Part shown: in pieces, positions 34,647 to 44,861 of the stretch
Position numbering within the stretch: position 1 is the first letter of the stretch
Layout: the number at the start of each line of letters is the position of its first letter
DNA from: Candidatus Altimarinota bacterium
GTDB taxonomy: Bacteria > Patescibacteriota > Gracilibacteria > BD1-5 > UBA6164
DNA length: 64,000 nt
Reading direction: 5' to 3'
Assembly: GCA_019454605.1 (NCBI GenBank)
Contig: JACFNZ010000002.1
Coordinates: 97,849 to 161,848, forward strand
The notes under the pieces: generated by a model
What the model was told of the DNA's origin: nothing
Databases searched by the model: none
Seen by the model: only the letters and a program-made list of their open reading frames with translations
Program-made: the position numbers and the translations under genes

Positions 34647-34841
34647 CTAAGCAAATGGTAGTTGTTGTCTGATTTTTCTTGATTCAGCTACAGAAACAAC
34701 CAACCCATATCTATTTCTTCATTTAGCTTTTGAACTTTTATTTGATAATAAGTGTTTTTTAAAAGCTTTTGATGTTTTAAATTTACCTTTAGCAGTAACT
34801 TTAACTCTTTTTTTTACTCAACTTCTAGTTTTTAAAGTCAT
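34647..34841 (-). CDS. rpmI: 50S ribosomal protein bL35
   Basis: 64 residues: MTLKTRSGVKKRVKVTAKGK at the start, then KTSKAFKKHLLSNKSSKAKG and a basic C tail ending LPFA. The V-K-V-T-A-K-G-K pattern is diagnostic. It lies 20 bp after infC and 79 bp before rplT. The stop is UAG. Confidence 0.94.
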
Positions 34842-34861
34842 AATAATTAAATTAAAATATA

Positions 34862-35371
34862 TTATTTAGGGGATAACATAGCGAAAAAATTATTTCAAGA
34901 TCTCACTATATTTTTATCTATTTTATAAAAATCTTCAAGTGTTTTAATAAAACTTTCTATTTTACTTTTAGCAATATCTTCATATCGATTTTCTCTACCT
35001 CTTAAAAATAATAAAACTTTTAATGGATGTCAATCTTTTGCAAAACCTTCAGCTTGATTTTTTTTAACCATTAAATCATGGTCTCAAATCTTAAAAGTAA
35101 TTTTAATTGTTTTTAAATCAGGAGATTTAGATTTTTGTTTATTTTTTTGTTCTTGTTTTTTTTGTTTGTATTGAAATTTTCAATAATCAAGCATTTTAAC
35201 TATTACTAAATCTCATTCTCTTCATAATTGCATTAAATCAAGAGCATTTTCTTTAGCTTTTTGTTTAGCATCAACTAAAGACATTTCTCATAATATCTCT
35301 CACTCATCAGTGATTAATTTTATTTTTGAGGCCTTTATTTCATCATTTAATGGTCTTTTATTGTCTTTCAT
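34862..35371 (-). CDS. infC: Translation initiation factor IF-3
   Basis: 169 residues, normal for IF-3, which keeps 30S subunits free and checks start codons. The N domain has PLNDEIKASKIKLITDEGE, with MSLVDAKQKAKENALDLMQL next; the linker and C domain have YGKFQYKQKKQEQKNK, LKTIKITFKIGDHDLMVK and VLLFLRGRENRYEDIAK. It starts with ATG, where E. coli uses AUU. One rare CGA codon falls in RGREN(CGA)YED. Confidence 0.96.
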
Positions 35372-35381
35372 TAATTTTTAA

Positions 35382-35693
35382 TTAAGATTTTAAAGAAGAT
35401 TCAAGTTTTTTTAACATTCAAGCATATTTTGATTTTTTTCTATCTCAATTATTTTTGTGAATAATATTTTTCTTAACTAATTTATCAATAACTGATTGTA
35501 GTCAAGATGAAGTAGTTTTTCAATCTTTTTTAGTATTAAAAAAAGCTTGTTTTGCTAATTCTAAATCATTGCTTTTTATAGCTTTTTCAAAAGAAATTCT
35601 TGCTTCTCTAAATAACGCTTTAAATCATTCATTTCTAGAATGTTTTTTTATGCTTTGTTTTAGTGCTTTCTTTGCAGACTTAATTATAGGCAT
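35382..35693 (-). CDS. rpsT: 30S ribosomal protein bS20
   Basis: 103 residues, slightly long for bS20. Seen: MPIIKSAKKALKQSIKKHSR, NTKKDGKTTSSGLQSVIDKL, and the C-terminal LVKKNIIHKNNGDRKKSKYA, which matches bS20 end sequence (hkN.a.RkKsrl). It is the first gene of the operon; infC begins 10 bp after its stop. rpsT is not normally in the infC operon, so this order is of interest. Confidence 0.92.
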
Positions 35694-35829
35694 ATTTTAT
35701 AAGTTTTATAAATAATAAAAATAACAAATTGGGGCTAGTTATTTTATACTGTTAAATACAATATATGGGCAATAGTATATGAAATATTTTAAAATAGTCA
35801 AAGGTTTTTTTAAAAAATATTTTTTAAAT

Positions 35830-36528
35830 TTAAATATCAAAAATTATTTCTTCAAATTCTCAATCAAATCATCTATCAATTAAATTATAATAAAGCACTT
35901 TAGATAAAGTTTGAGATAAAACATGTTCATTTATTAAGCAATTTCTTAAAAAATCTACCTTATCAAAAGATAATTTATCTATAAAAATTGACATTGTGAC
36001 TCATCTATTGATTCACTTAAACATAGCTTTTGTTTGTCAAGCTTCTCTTATAGGTGGGATAAAAAATATTTTATCTTTTTGACTTTTATAATCACTTCAT
36101 CTCCATATTAAATTTTCAATATTAACTGAAACTGTAACTAAAGGTATAGAAAAATCTACCTTAAAACAATTTATATCATCTCTTAAAAATCATAATGAAG
36201 TATAATAATTTTCTAAAATTTTTATTTCATCATCTAAAGTAATTCATATTATATGGATTTTTTTATTATTTGATATAGCATAATCAAATAAATTTTTAAA
36301 TATTTCTAGTTCATCTTTTTCACTATAAACATTGCTATACATAGCATATTTATCTTTTATATTATTAAGTAATTGACTATTTTCTTTTTTTAATAATAAA
36401 TCCTTTAAATAAAAAACCTCAATATCTTGACTTTTAAAACTACTATTTAAATATTTAAATAGTAGTTTATTATCAAATAAAGGAGTAGATTCTATATTTA
36501 TTATTTTATTTTTTAAAACTTCTTTCAT
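35830..36528 (-). CDS. Conserved-type hypothetical protein
   Basis: 232 residues, no signal peptide or membrane helix. The visible pattern is alternating charged and aliphatic residues with EIKILENYYTSLGFLRDDI, IWRGSDYKSQKDKIFFIPP and GINRGVTMSIFIDKL. I do not recognise a family. The start MKEVLKNK at 36526-36528 lies just past the terminator of the surface-protein gene; an in-frame start 57 bases upstream would lie inside that hairpin and is less likely. Confidence 0.7.
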
Positions 36529-36546
36529 TTTTTTTAAATTAATATT

Positions 36547-36575
36547 AAAAAAAGTCTTTTTTAAAGACTTTTTTG
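36547..36575 (-). terminator. Terminator after the surface-protein gene
   Basis: Stem AAAAAAAGTCTTT / AAAGACTTTTTT, 3-nt loop, in the gap between the two minus-strand genes. Confidence 0.85.
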
Positions 36576-36577
36576 TT

Positions 36578-37972
36578 TTATGCATTTTTTCTTCTTACAT
36601 ACATTATTCAAGCTCAAGATAATAGTGCAATAATTAATATAGCTATTTCTTTAGGTCAAGTTTGAACTTTAGTCATATTTTGATTATCTCATTCTACATT
36701 ACATACATCATCTTTAAATACTGCTTTTATAGTAAAATCACTATATTCAACTTTATTTCAAGAAATTATTACTTCATATTTATTGTCTGTAACATTTTCT
36801 ATCAATGTAAGTCAACTAGATGAAGCATCTTTTTTATATATATTATAGCTTGTTGCTTTATCTACCTTATCCCAAGAAATTACTGATTTTGTTTTTAATG
36901 ATATTGATTTTACATTTTTAACTTCAAGTTCTTTTTTAAAATCATCACAATTAACTGTTACTGGTTCTTCTTTTTTAACTTCCTCTACTCAAGCTAGATA
37001 TTCGACTTCTTTAACTTTTATACTTGTAGCTGCTTCTTTTTTAGTTTCTAATCATAGTTCATTTTTTAGTATAACATCTATATTATATTCTCAAGCAGTT
37101 TTAGGTGTAGTTATTTCTCAAGAGTAAGTTCAAGATTTATTTTCAGTTAAAGTTGACAATACATCATTTACCATAACACTAACTGTTGTTAATCAAGGAG
37201 TAGCATCTACAGATACTCATACAACAGATTCACTATTGTATTCGTCACTTTCTGGATTTAAAGTAATACTTTTAAATACTGGAGTATTAGATTCTACTTT
37301 AAAGAAAGTTTCAGATGAAGTTCAAATTACTTTAGAGTCAGCATCAAGTAATTCAGCAACAATTATATTATCTCATGTTGGGATATCTTTTAGTTCTACT
37401 TCATAAACTCATTCTGAGTTACTTATTGTTTCAGTTCAAGTTCCACTATTTAGTTTTATTCTAAGTTTATGATTTTTTGAAGTAGTCCCACTTACTTTTA
37501 CACTATTTTGTCATAAGGTAATTCAATTTTCAGGATAATTTATAGTTATATCTCCAGAAGATTGAGCTGAGGTAGTTCAGTCTGTAACTTCTACTTCAGC
37601 ATATCAATAAATATCTTCATTATTATAATCATAAACACTTATATCTTGAGTTCATTTTTGTGTAAATTTTACTCAGTTTTCAAATTTTACAACTCAAGCA
37701 TCAGATGTTTTAAATTTATAAATTCAACTATCAATAGTACTTGGAAGTTCTGCTTTTTGGTCGCTATTTGAAAAAATTAAAACTTCTTTATCATAATCTT
37801 TTACAACAGCTCAATCTTTATCAACAGCTTTTATTGTAATATCAATTGATTCTCAAATTTTTACTTTATTTGGAGATGCTTCTATTTCAAAATGATCTAC
37901 AACTCAAGCAGCATAAACTGATGAAAATCATAAAGTTAAAAATAAAGAAACAATAACTAAAAATTTATTCAT
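36578..37972 (-). CDS. Secreted Ig-like-domain protein with a C-terminal membrane anchor
   Basis: 464 residues. Signal peptide MNKFLVIVSLFLTLGFSSVYA, then several beta-sandwich (bacterial Ig/fibronectin-like) units with ASPNKVKIGESIDITIKAVD, NYPENGITLGQNSVKVSGTT and LNPESDEYNSESVVGVS. The C terminus has a fixed pattern: VQTGPKEIAILIIALLS, a helix ending in MYVRRKNA. The T-G-P-x-E, helix, R-R-K order resembles an envelope sorting tail. It is likely a surface adhesin or a structural protein. It has no recognisable catalytic site. Confidence 0.8.
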
Positions 37973-38066
37973 ATTTTTGTATTAGTTTTTAAAATATACT
38001 TATATTGTAATATAAAATATCATTAAAGGCAAATTATTTTTATTTACTTTTTTAAAAAACATTGTA

Positions 38067-39116
38067 TTATATATTTATATTATTGTATAATTCTTTATTT
38101 ATAGTATTTATTGAAGTATATATAACTTGTAAATTTTTTAAATTATTTTTCAATATATTTAGATGATTTTCATCAAGTTCACTTTGGAAGTCATCTATTA
38201 ATAATAAAGGAGTTTTAGAAGTTATATGTTTTATATAATCAATTTCAAGTAATTTTAATTTTAAAATAATACTTTTTAACTCTCATCTTGATGCAAAATT
38301 TGATACTTCGATTTCTCAAATAAAAATATTAAAATCATCTATGTGAGGTCATATGTGAGTTCTTCATAAAATTATATCTCTTTTTAGATTTTTATCTAAA
38401 TAATTTTTTATACTTTCACCTATGTTCTTAAAATCAACTTTTGAATTATATCTATAATTTAATTTTATATTTTCATTTTTAAAAATATCAGATTCTTTTA
38501 ATAAATTAGTTTCTAAATAGCTATTTAAAGGAATTATATAGTCATATATTTTTTGACAAGATTCTATAAATTTATTGTCCCAAAAAATAATTTCTTCTTC
38601 TTTTGATTTTCATTCAAATATATTTTTTAATATTTTATTCCTATTTTTTAATATAGTATCATATTTTTTTAATTCTAAAAGGTAATCAGGGTATATATTT
38701 CATAATATATTATTTATAAAATCTCTTCTTGAACTTGGTCATAGATAAAATAAATTCATATCTTTTGGTGAAAAGTAAGAGGTTTTTAATGATTTTTTTA
38801 ATAATTCTTTTTTTGAGATTTTCTTTCAATTTATAGAGTATGTTTTTTTTTCTAGTTTTTTGTCGTATGAAAAAGATATTTTATATTCAAAACTAGATTC
38901 TATAAAGACTCATTCTATAAATAAAAAGTCAGTATTATCTTTTAATATATGGTTATCTTTATATCAAAAAATATTATTTCAAAACAATATTGATATAGCT
39001 TGTAATATATTTGTTTTTCAAGCTCAATTAGGTCAAATAATAATATTTTTCTCTTTAAAAAAAAGCTCTTTTTTATCTATAGAGCGAAAGTTTATTATAT
39101 TAATTTTTTGTAACAT
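38067..39116 (-). CDS. recF: DNA replication and repair protein RecF
   Basis: 349 residues, standard for RecF. Seen: NIINFRSIDKKELFF, Walker A IIIGPNGAGKTNILQA near 27-42 with UGA glycines, SYFSPKDMNLFYLGPSSRRDF, and the ABC-type signature region ASRGELKSIILKLKLLE, Walker B TPLLLIDDFQSELDE. RecF loads RecA at gaps. The start is 1 base past the gatC stop. There is no gyrB or dnaN next to it. Confidence 0.92.
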
Positions 39117-39117
39117 T

Positions 39118-39408
39118 TTATTTCATTATATCATTTACAGCAATTTGATTTGCAATAATTTTTTGAGGAGAACAATTTAGTAAATCTTTAGATGCAATAT
39201 TTGATGATACATAATCATCTCTTAAAGTATTATTATTTTTTGATATTATATTTATAGTTGGATTTATATCTTTAGTATCAACTTCATTTAACAAATCAAC
39301 ATATTTTAATAAAGAATTTATTGATTTTAATAATTTTTCTTCATTTTTTGGATTTAATTTATTTAAATTTTTAGTCAATTTATTAATTTGCTCTTGTGTT
39401 ATAGACAT
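39118..39408 (-). CDS. gatC: Glutamyl/aspartyl-tRNA amidotransferase subunit C
   Basis: 96 residues, usual GatC size. ITQEQINKLTKNLNKLNPKN opens the conserved N helix, LLKYVDLLNEVDTKDINPT follows, then the LRDDYVSS and LLNCSPQ-type motifs. GatCAB converts Glu-tRNA(Gln) to Gln-tRNA(Gln); gatA and gatB are not in this window. Translated just before recF with one base between the stop and the next ATG. Confidence 0.9.
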   Translation of the reverse strand: MSITQEQINKLTKNLNKLNPKNEEKLLKSINSLLKYVDLLNEVDTKDINPTINIISKNNNTLRDDYVSSNIASKDLLNCSPQKIIANQIAVNDIMK

Positions 39409-39470
39409 TTTTAAATATATTATGTTTTAAATTTTATATAAATATAATATTTATTATTTAAAAATCAAGT

Positions 39471-39788
39471 ATGGATTATAAAAAAGATATAAAAAATTTA
39501 TTTTTAAATGACACACTTTTATTAAATTATAGGTATAATTCTTCTAGAGATATATTTATATTTATGAGTTTTTTATTTTTTTTAAATTATTTTTTAGTTT
39601 GAGCTAATTTTTATGATATTTTATTAATAAAAACTTTGCCTTTAACTTATGTTTGATTTGTTTTTTCATTATTATCATTTTTATATTTTTTTATATTAAA
39701 TATTTTCCCTAAAAATAAATTAATTAAATTAGTTGCTTTTATAGTTAATTTATTATTATTTATAGTATTTTTATTACCTTTAATTTAA
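39471..39788 (+). CDS. Small hydrophobic membrane protein
   Basis: 105 residues with three or four hydrophobic helices (about 23-42, 53-72, 80-102) after a basic N terminus. There is no family motif that I recognise. It is followed 6 bp later by a lipoprotein gene, so the two are probably cotranscribed. Its length and helix density suggest a small integral membrane protein. Confidence 0.65.
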
Positions 39789-39794
39789 AAACCC

Positions 39795-40349
39795 ATGAAA
39801 AAAAGTTTTTTATTGCTTATAGTAATGTTTTTTTTAACTTCTTGTTTTTGATCAAGTGATACTACTTCAAAAATAGAATGACTTACTTTATATAATTGAA
39901 ATTGATTTGATATAAATACTCCAAGTAATTGGAATATAATTGAAAAAAATTCTAATATATTACCAAATCCTAAAGATTCAACTATAGAGTTAGCTGTATC
40001 ATCAGATGAATTAAAGTATTGATTTGCAAATAATATGTTAATTCTATCACAAAATTTAGATAAAATAGTTTCATCAACAGATTTTTCTATATTAAATAAT
40101 ATTTGATCTTCAAAAGAGTATAAAGAATATCAAAAATTAGAATCAAAAGGAATTGAATTTATATCAAAAGAAAAATCAAATTTATATGTATTTGAGGCAA
40201 AATATAATATAGATACTCCAAAATTTAAATACTTGCAAACTTGAGTTGTATGTAAAAATAAGTGATATTTAATCACTATAGCTCTTTCAAGTGAAATTAA
40301 AGATGTTTCAAAATATGAAGAAATCTTAAAAACATTTGAGTGTAAATAA
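39795..40349 (+). CDS. Putative lipoprotein
   Basis: 184 residues. The N terminus KKSFLLLIVMFFLTSCFGSS has a type II signal with lipobox L-T-S-C, so Cys about residue 17 would be lipidated. The mature part begins with charged, turn-rich sequence and has NTPSNWNIIEKNS; it resembles a PsbP-like or small ligand-binding fold but is not assigned. It ends FECK. Confidence 0.75.
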
Positions 40350-40383
40350 AAAAATAAATATCATATGATATTTATTTTTTTAT
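40350..40383. terminator. Bidirectional terminator
   Basis: Near-perfect palindrome AATAAATATCATATGATATT with flanking A and T runs. The stop of the minus-strand gene (40372-40374) lies inside it. Confidence 0.8.
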
Positions 40384-41478
40384 TTTTAAATAATCTCAAA
40401 CAAATATTTGTAATACTGCAACTAATGGCACAGCAATTATTATTCAAAGTAATCATAATACACTTCGTCAAATCATCATTCATACTAAAACTAAAAAGGG
40501 GGAAAGTGAAAGAGTTTTTCACATAACAAAAGGAACTAATATATTATTTTCAAGTTGCTGAATTATAAAATATAATATCAAAATAACTATAACTGCTTTT
40601 GTTGAAATTCATAATGCTATTGCTATTGCAGGAAATAAGGCAATTATAGGTCAAATATATGGAACAAATTCCATCATTCAAGCAATTAAGGCTAATGTAA
40701 ATATATGGTCAATATTGACTCAAAATAACTTTATAAATAAAAGTCAAAATAAAGTTATAAAAAATATTGAAATTCATAATATTAATTGACTTTTAAGCCA
40801 ACTATGAAGGCTATTTATTATTTTATCCTCTCTAGATTTTAAATAATTAGATATATTTAAAGGAATAATTTTATAAAAAAAATCTTTAATTTCTTTTCTT
40901 TCAAGTCATATAAAAAATGTAAATATAAATATTAAAACGGTATTAAATAAGGTATTTGTTATAGAGAAAATTATTCAACTTCAGTTATTTAAAAATATTT
41001 TTAAATAATTGGTTATAAAAGATGTTATCTCTCAAATATTTGATTGTATATAGTTAAATATTTGATTTATATCTAAATTTTTAATTATATTTTCTAAAAA
41101 TATTGGTAAATTAAATCAATTAAGTCACTTTGTATTATAAATATTTATAATTTCTTGTGAACTTAAATCTAAAAAGTTTAAAAATAATATTATTTGATTT
41201 ACAAATATTGGTATAATTGAAAAAAGAGTTATTAAACTAAATATTAAAATAACTATAAATATTAAAATCATTCAAACTCAATCTCAAATTTTTAATTTAT
41301 TAAGTTTATTTAGAAAAGGACTAAATAACATATTTAAAAATACAGATATAAAAAATATAATTAAAATATTTTTTATATTATATAAAAAATATAATACAGT
41401 TATAAATAAAAAGATTATAGTTAATTTAATTATAAATTCTTTGTAGTTACTTGTTTTTAAATCGTTTATTTTTAACAT
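40372..41478 (-). CDS. AI-2E / PerM family membrane protein
   Basis: 368 residues. Two early helices follow the N terminus, then a soluble amphipathic region, and C-terminal helices with LKSQLILGISIFFITLFGLL and MMEFVPYIGPIIALFPAI, the signature ending of the AI-2E transporter family. It is shorter than the member at 11826 and less than half identical by eye. Substrate unknown. Confidence 0.85.
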
Positions 41479-41667
41479 AAATAAGCTTTTAAGTATTTTG
41501 TGGTGAATTTTATTATATATTAAAACCAGAATAAAACAAATAAATACTTATTTTATCTAGTTTTAATATATTAGACATTAATTTTATAAAAAGTAAAGTT
41601 TAATATATTTGTAATAATAAATATTTTGGTATATATTATTATCTTAGTATTTAATTTGTTTAAAATT

Positions 41668-42282
41668 ATGTGAGATAAACTTAAAAAATATGAATCAAAT
41701 ATAAGTAATTTAGAAAATTTAGACTCAAAAATAGATTTTTTAATTAAGGATATTGAAAGTAAATATACTTTATCTAAAAATACTTTAAAAAAATTAATTG
41801 AATTTAAAAAATCAAAACAAGTTTCAGATATTTCACTTGAAAGTTTTGATTATAGAGAAGCATTAATAAATGAAATAAAAAAATTAAATAATTCTTGAGA
41901 AATACAAAACTCTTTTAAAGAATTATTTAAAGAAGATGAATTAAAAACTTTAGCAGAAAAAATTATTGTAATAAATAAATTAAAAAAAGAAACTCAAGAT
42001 GATATTTTAAAATTAAGAGTTGATTTAAATAAATGAGTTTATGATGATATTCTTTCAACAAAATGATTTTTGATTCCTTGGAATAATAATATTTTACAAA
42101 AAATAAATAATCCAAAATGATTTATAGATCAAACATTGTGATTATCTATTTGATTGATAGAATCAGGAGCATTTATTTGAAAATTTTCTTATGAAGTAAT
42201 TATTTCTATATTAAAATCTCCAATAGATTTGATTAATTTATTTAAAAAAGATGTTAAATATGAAACTAATATAAAATTATAA
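41668..42282 (+). CDS. Hypothetical helical protein
   Basis: 204 residues. Residues 1-120 are highly charged and helix-forming (YESNISNLENLDSKIDFLIK), suggesting a coiled coil. Residues 140-185 hold a hydrophobic, Gly-rich stretch with TLGLSIGLIESGAFIG that could be a membrane-associated helix. No family recognised. It has its own 189-bp upstream region; a bidirectional terminator follows. Confidence 0.65.
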
Positions 42283-42312
42283 AAAAAGTATTTTTTTAAA
42301 AATACTTTTTTT
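42281..42312. terminator. Bidirectional terminator
   Basis: Perfect 15-bp stem (42281-42295 with 42298-42312), 2-nt loop. The stop codon of the repeat-protein gene (42311-42313) is at its right end, and the left arm starts at the stop of the upstream gene. Confidence 0.85.
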
Positions 42313-43087
42313 ATTGAATTATACTTAATGCAACTGATGGAGTTAATCAATTATTTATATAATTATATGCTTCTTTTTTTTGATTAATAGGAAGTGAATC
42401 TATTTTTTCTAAAGATTTAATATTTTTTAAGACAATATCTCAAGGGATTCATTGTTTTAATAAATGTTTAGCTAAATCTTTATGTTCTTTTAATTTTTCT
42501 ATTTTTCTTTGAGCTTCTTTTTCTGAATTATTGTAATTATATTTATATATATTTAATTGTTGTTTAGTTTTCTCTAATGAAACTATAGGTGAGTGGTTAG
42601 TCAATAAATCATTTGCAATATCTATTCATTTTTTACTTAATTTATTTATTTCAATTAAAGCATTTGCTTGTGATAATGCTATAGTATGAGAATAATTTTT
42701 ATGAATATAGTAATAAGCAACATCTTTATATTCTTTTTTTAGTTTATTTATCTTATTACTAGCTTGAGATTCTTCTAATGCTATTAAAGGTGATTTTCAC
42801 TTAACAAGATATAATAAAGCTATTTCTTTTAATTCTCATTTTAATTTTGCTATTTTATCAAAAGCATTAGCTTGTATTAGTGATTCTACATAATTATTAT
42901 CTTTTGATAAATATATCTCAAAAACTTTTACTCACTGAGTAGATAATTTTTTGTATCACTCAAAAAATAAATCTTTATCTAAAATAGTTGATATAGTTGA
43001 TTTATTCTCATTTATATAAGGATTTAAATGATTATTTTCATATGTATTGAAAAAATTTAGATTGTTAGCATTATTATAATTCTCCAT
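42311..43087 (-). CDS. Protein with tandem helical repeats
   Basis: 258 residues, no signal or membrane segment. At least three units of about 45 residues recur: one helix with L-I/E-A-S-Q-A-(N/S) followed by KI-KLKKEYKD-type and a turn with K-NYSHTIALSQAN or KGKSPLIALEESQA. The conserved core is SP-IALE-SQA-xKI-KLKK. This pattern points to an alpha-solenoid or coiled repeat scaffold. I found no family name. It is transcribed away from the pilin-remnant region at 43.2 kb. Confidence 0.72.
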
Positions 43088-43201
43088 TTTAAATTAATTT
43101 TTTAAAAAATATAAAATAAGTAACATACTTTATAATTGTTTTATATTATTTGTCAAATATATAAGTTAATATTTTTTAAAAATATATTTTGTAAAAATAA
43201 A

Positions 43202-43342
43202 AAAATATTTCATAGTAGAAATTTAGATGATGAAAAAGTAAAAAAATGAAAAACTATTTTAATTCAATGAGCTATACGATTACTTGTAATATAACTTTAT
43301 TGAACTATAGTTAAATGGGTTCTATCTGTACTTGTTGCTTAA
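43202..43342 (+). pseudogene. Degraded T4SS-pilin-like gene remnant
   Basis: In frame +2, code 25 gives a degraded C-terminal half: LDDEKVKKGKTILIQGAIRL, then LVI, an in-frame UAA at 43292, then LYGTIVKWVLSVLVA and a final UAA at 43340. This aligns by eye with the G-E-D-E-x(3)-K-(A/G)-K-x(6-7) two-helix module of the genes at 28932-30676. No start codon or signal peptide is left. The UAA occupies a slot where a glycine codon fits, and the single CGA replaces another likely UGA: each is one base away from UGA. Remnant status is an inference. Confidence 0.6.
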
Positions 43343-43376
43343 AAATAAAAAAAGAATTGAAAAAAATTTAAAATAT

Positions 43377-43412
43377 AAAAAAAAGTAGAATATAAAAGAT
43401 TCTACTTTTTTA
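43377..43412 (-). terminator. Terminator after the pilin-headed gene at 43422
   Basis: Stem with GTAGAAT / ATTCTAC cores and A6/T6 extension (about 43379-43410), a 7-nt loop; it lies just downstream of the minus-strand stop. Confidence 0.75.
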
Positions 43413-43421
43413 TTGTTAATA

Positions 43422-44672
43422 TTATTGTTTTATATAATTATAATAATTCTTAGAACAAGATTGGGAATTATTAAAACTTGGGCTTCAGTTACATCTAACA
43501 CATTGTGAATATTGAAGATTATAACTAAAATGAGTAGCATTTTCAGATTCAGATTGCGCAATACATCGCTCTAGTGTATTAGGTGATATTCAATAATATT
43601 GAGTTATCCAACTATTACAACAATATCAAAGCTCTTCACTAACTAATGTCCAAACAGGTTCTCTTAATAATATATTTTGAGATAAGTTTTTTATTTCATT
43701 TCATAAGTTATCTTTAAAACTTATATAAACTGTTTTTGATCAAGTTCAAGAAGATAAATTAAAATTATTTATATCTCAACTTACACAGCTTACATAATTA
43801 TTAGGATCTAAACTGTTTCAATAAGACATTTTTATTTCAGTTGCCCCTTGTAAAGATATAGGACAAGTTATATTTAAAGTAACTTTTTGATTTATAGTAT
43901 CTGATTTTCAGTTATCAATTTTAAAACTTCATCAAGAAAAGCTTAAAGTAGGTCAACTACTCTCTCAAACATCAACTCCATCACTTTCTTGAGTTTCTAC
44001 CACCTTTCCTACTAGAGCATTTCAAATTCAAGTATATTTTCAAGTTTCTTTGTTGTTTGAAAAATACACTATAAACTCTTCAGTGTTATTTTCATCACTA
44101 GATAAATCTAGTTTTCATGATGAGTAGTTTGTTTTATTTATTATAACTCATGTATTTGTAGAAAATATTCATAATTTATTTCATAAAGTATAAAATGATT
44201 TCATTTCATTTTCTGCATATACTTTATTTATTAATCTATCATATACATAATTCTCATTTTCTAAATATGTTCATAATTGGTATCTAGTTTTATCTAAGTT
44301 TGTTGAGTATGTATAATAATTTTTTGTCTTTGGATCTTTGCTAGTTTTATTTAATTTTATTTCTCTTGATATATTATCTCATACTATTCATTGGATAACA
44401 TACACTATATTTCAACTTGATATTTCTACACTTTCTTCTGGTGTTGGGTAGTATCATGACTTTGTCTCTAAAAGTGATATTCATTTCTCTATTGTTTTTA
44501 AAGTTGTTACTCTATTTGAATCTCTTGCTTCTTTAGTATAATTTTGAAATGATACAAATGATATTGTTGCTAGTATTGCTAGTATTGTTATTACTATTAT
44601 TAATTCAACTAATGTAAATCATTTATCTCTCAATTGAGAGTATTTTTTTATTTTTTTATTTTTTTGATCCAT
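43422..44672 (-). CDS. Pilin-headed surface protein
   Basis: 416 residues. The N terminus is a type IV pilin leader (GFTLVELIIVITILAILAT), followed by the shared head pattern EARDSNRVTTLKTIEKGISL and YYPTPEES. The rest (about 150-416) is beta-rich, with a Cys-containing C-terminal region: the last 80 residues hold seven Cys, including GYCCNSW and RCNGSP. The Cys cluster may stabilise a C-terminal exposed domain by disulfides. It shares its promoter block with the gene at 63104. One CGA codon is in the LE(CGA)CIA segment. Confidence 0.82.
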
Positions 44673-44701
44673 AGTTTTTATTTAGTAAAATAAGTATAGG
44701 T

Positions 44702-44729
44702 AGTTTAGCATATTATTTTTATTTGTCAA
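44702..44729 (-). promoter_or_regulatory. Promoter of the pilin-headed gene at 43422
   Basis: On the minus strand, TTGACA at 44729-44724, a 16-bp spacer, TAAACT at 44707-44702, 29 bp before the ATG. About 47 bases around it are almost identical to those before the gene at 63104. Confidence 0.75.
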
Positions 44730-44861
44730 AATTTATCTCTATTAAAATCATAGCAAGTATAATAACATATTGTTATTTTTTTAAAATCTATTTTGTAAAA
44801 TTTAAAAAAATAAATAATATATCTCACATATTATTTATTTTTTTATTCTTAGACTATAAAA

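Larger units (their letters stand above)
43088..43421. other. Non-coding stretch with a pilin remnant and hairpin
   Basis: 334 bp without an intact gene. It holds the upstream region of the repeat-protein gene, the T4SS-pilin remnant at 43202-43342, and the terminator of the pilin-headed gene (43377-43412). An 18-codon frame starting MGSICTCC near 43316 is out of frame with the remnant and probably not a gene. Confidence 0.7.

Noticed and set aside
36529..36585. An upstream start for the hypothetical gene at 35830
   Set aside because: It would place the first 19 codons in the terminator hairpin of the preceding gene.
38860..39180. A 106-codon frame opposite recF
   Set aside because: Antisense shadow of recF and the gatC end; it has no family motif.
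43316..43372. A tiny frame MGSICTCC near the pilin remnant
   Set aside because: 18 codons only, out of frame with the remnant, no start context.
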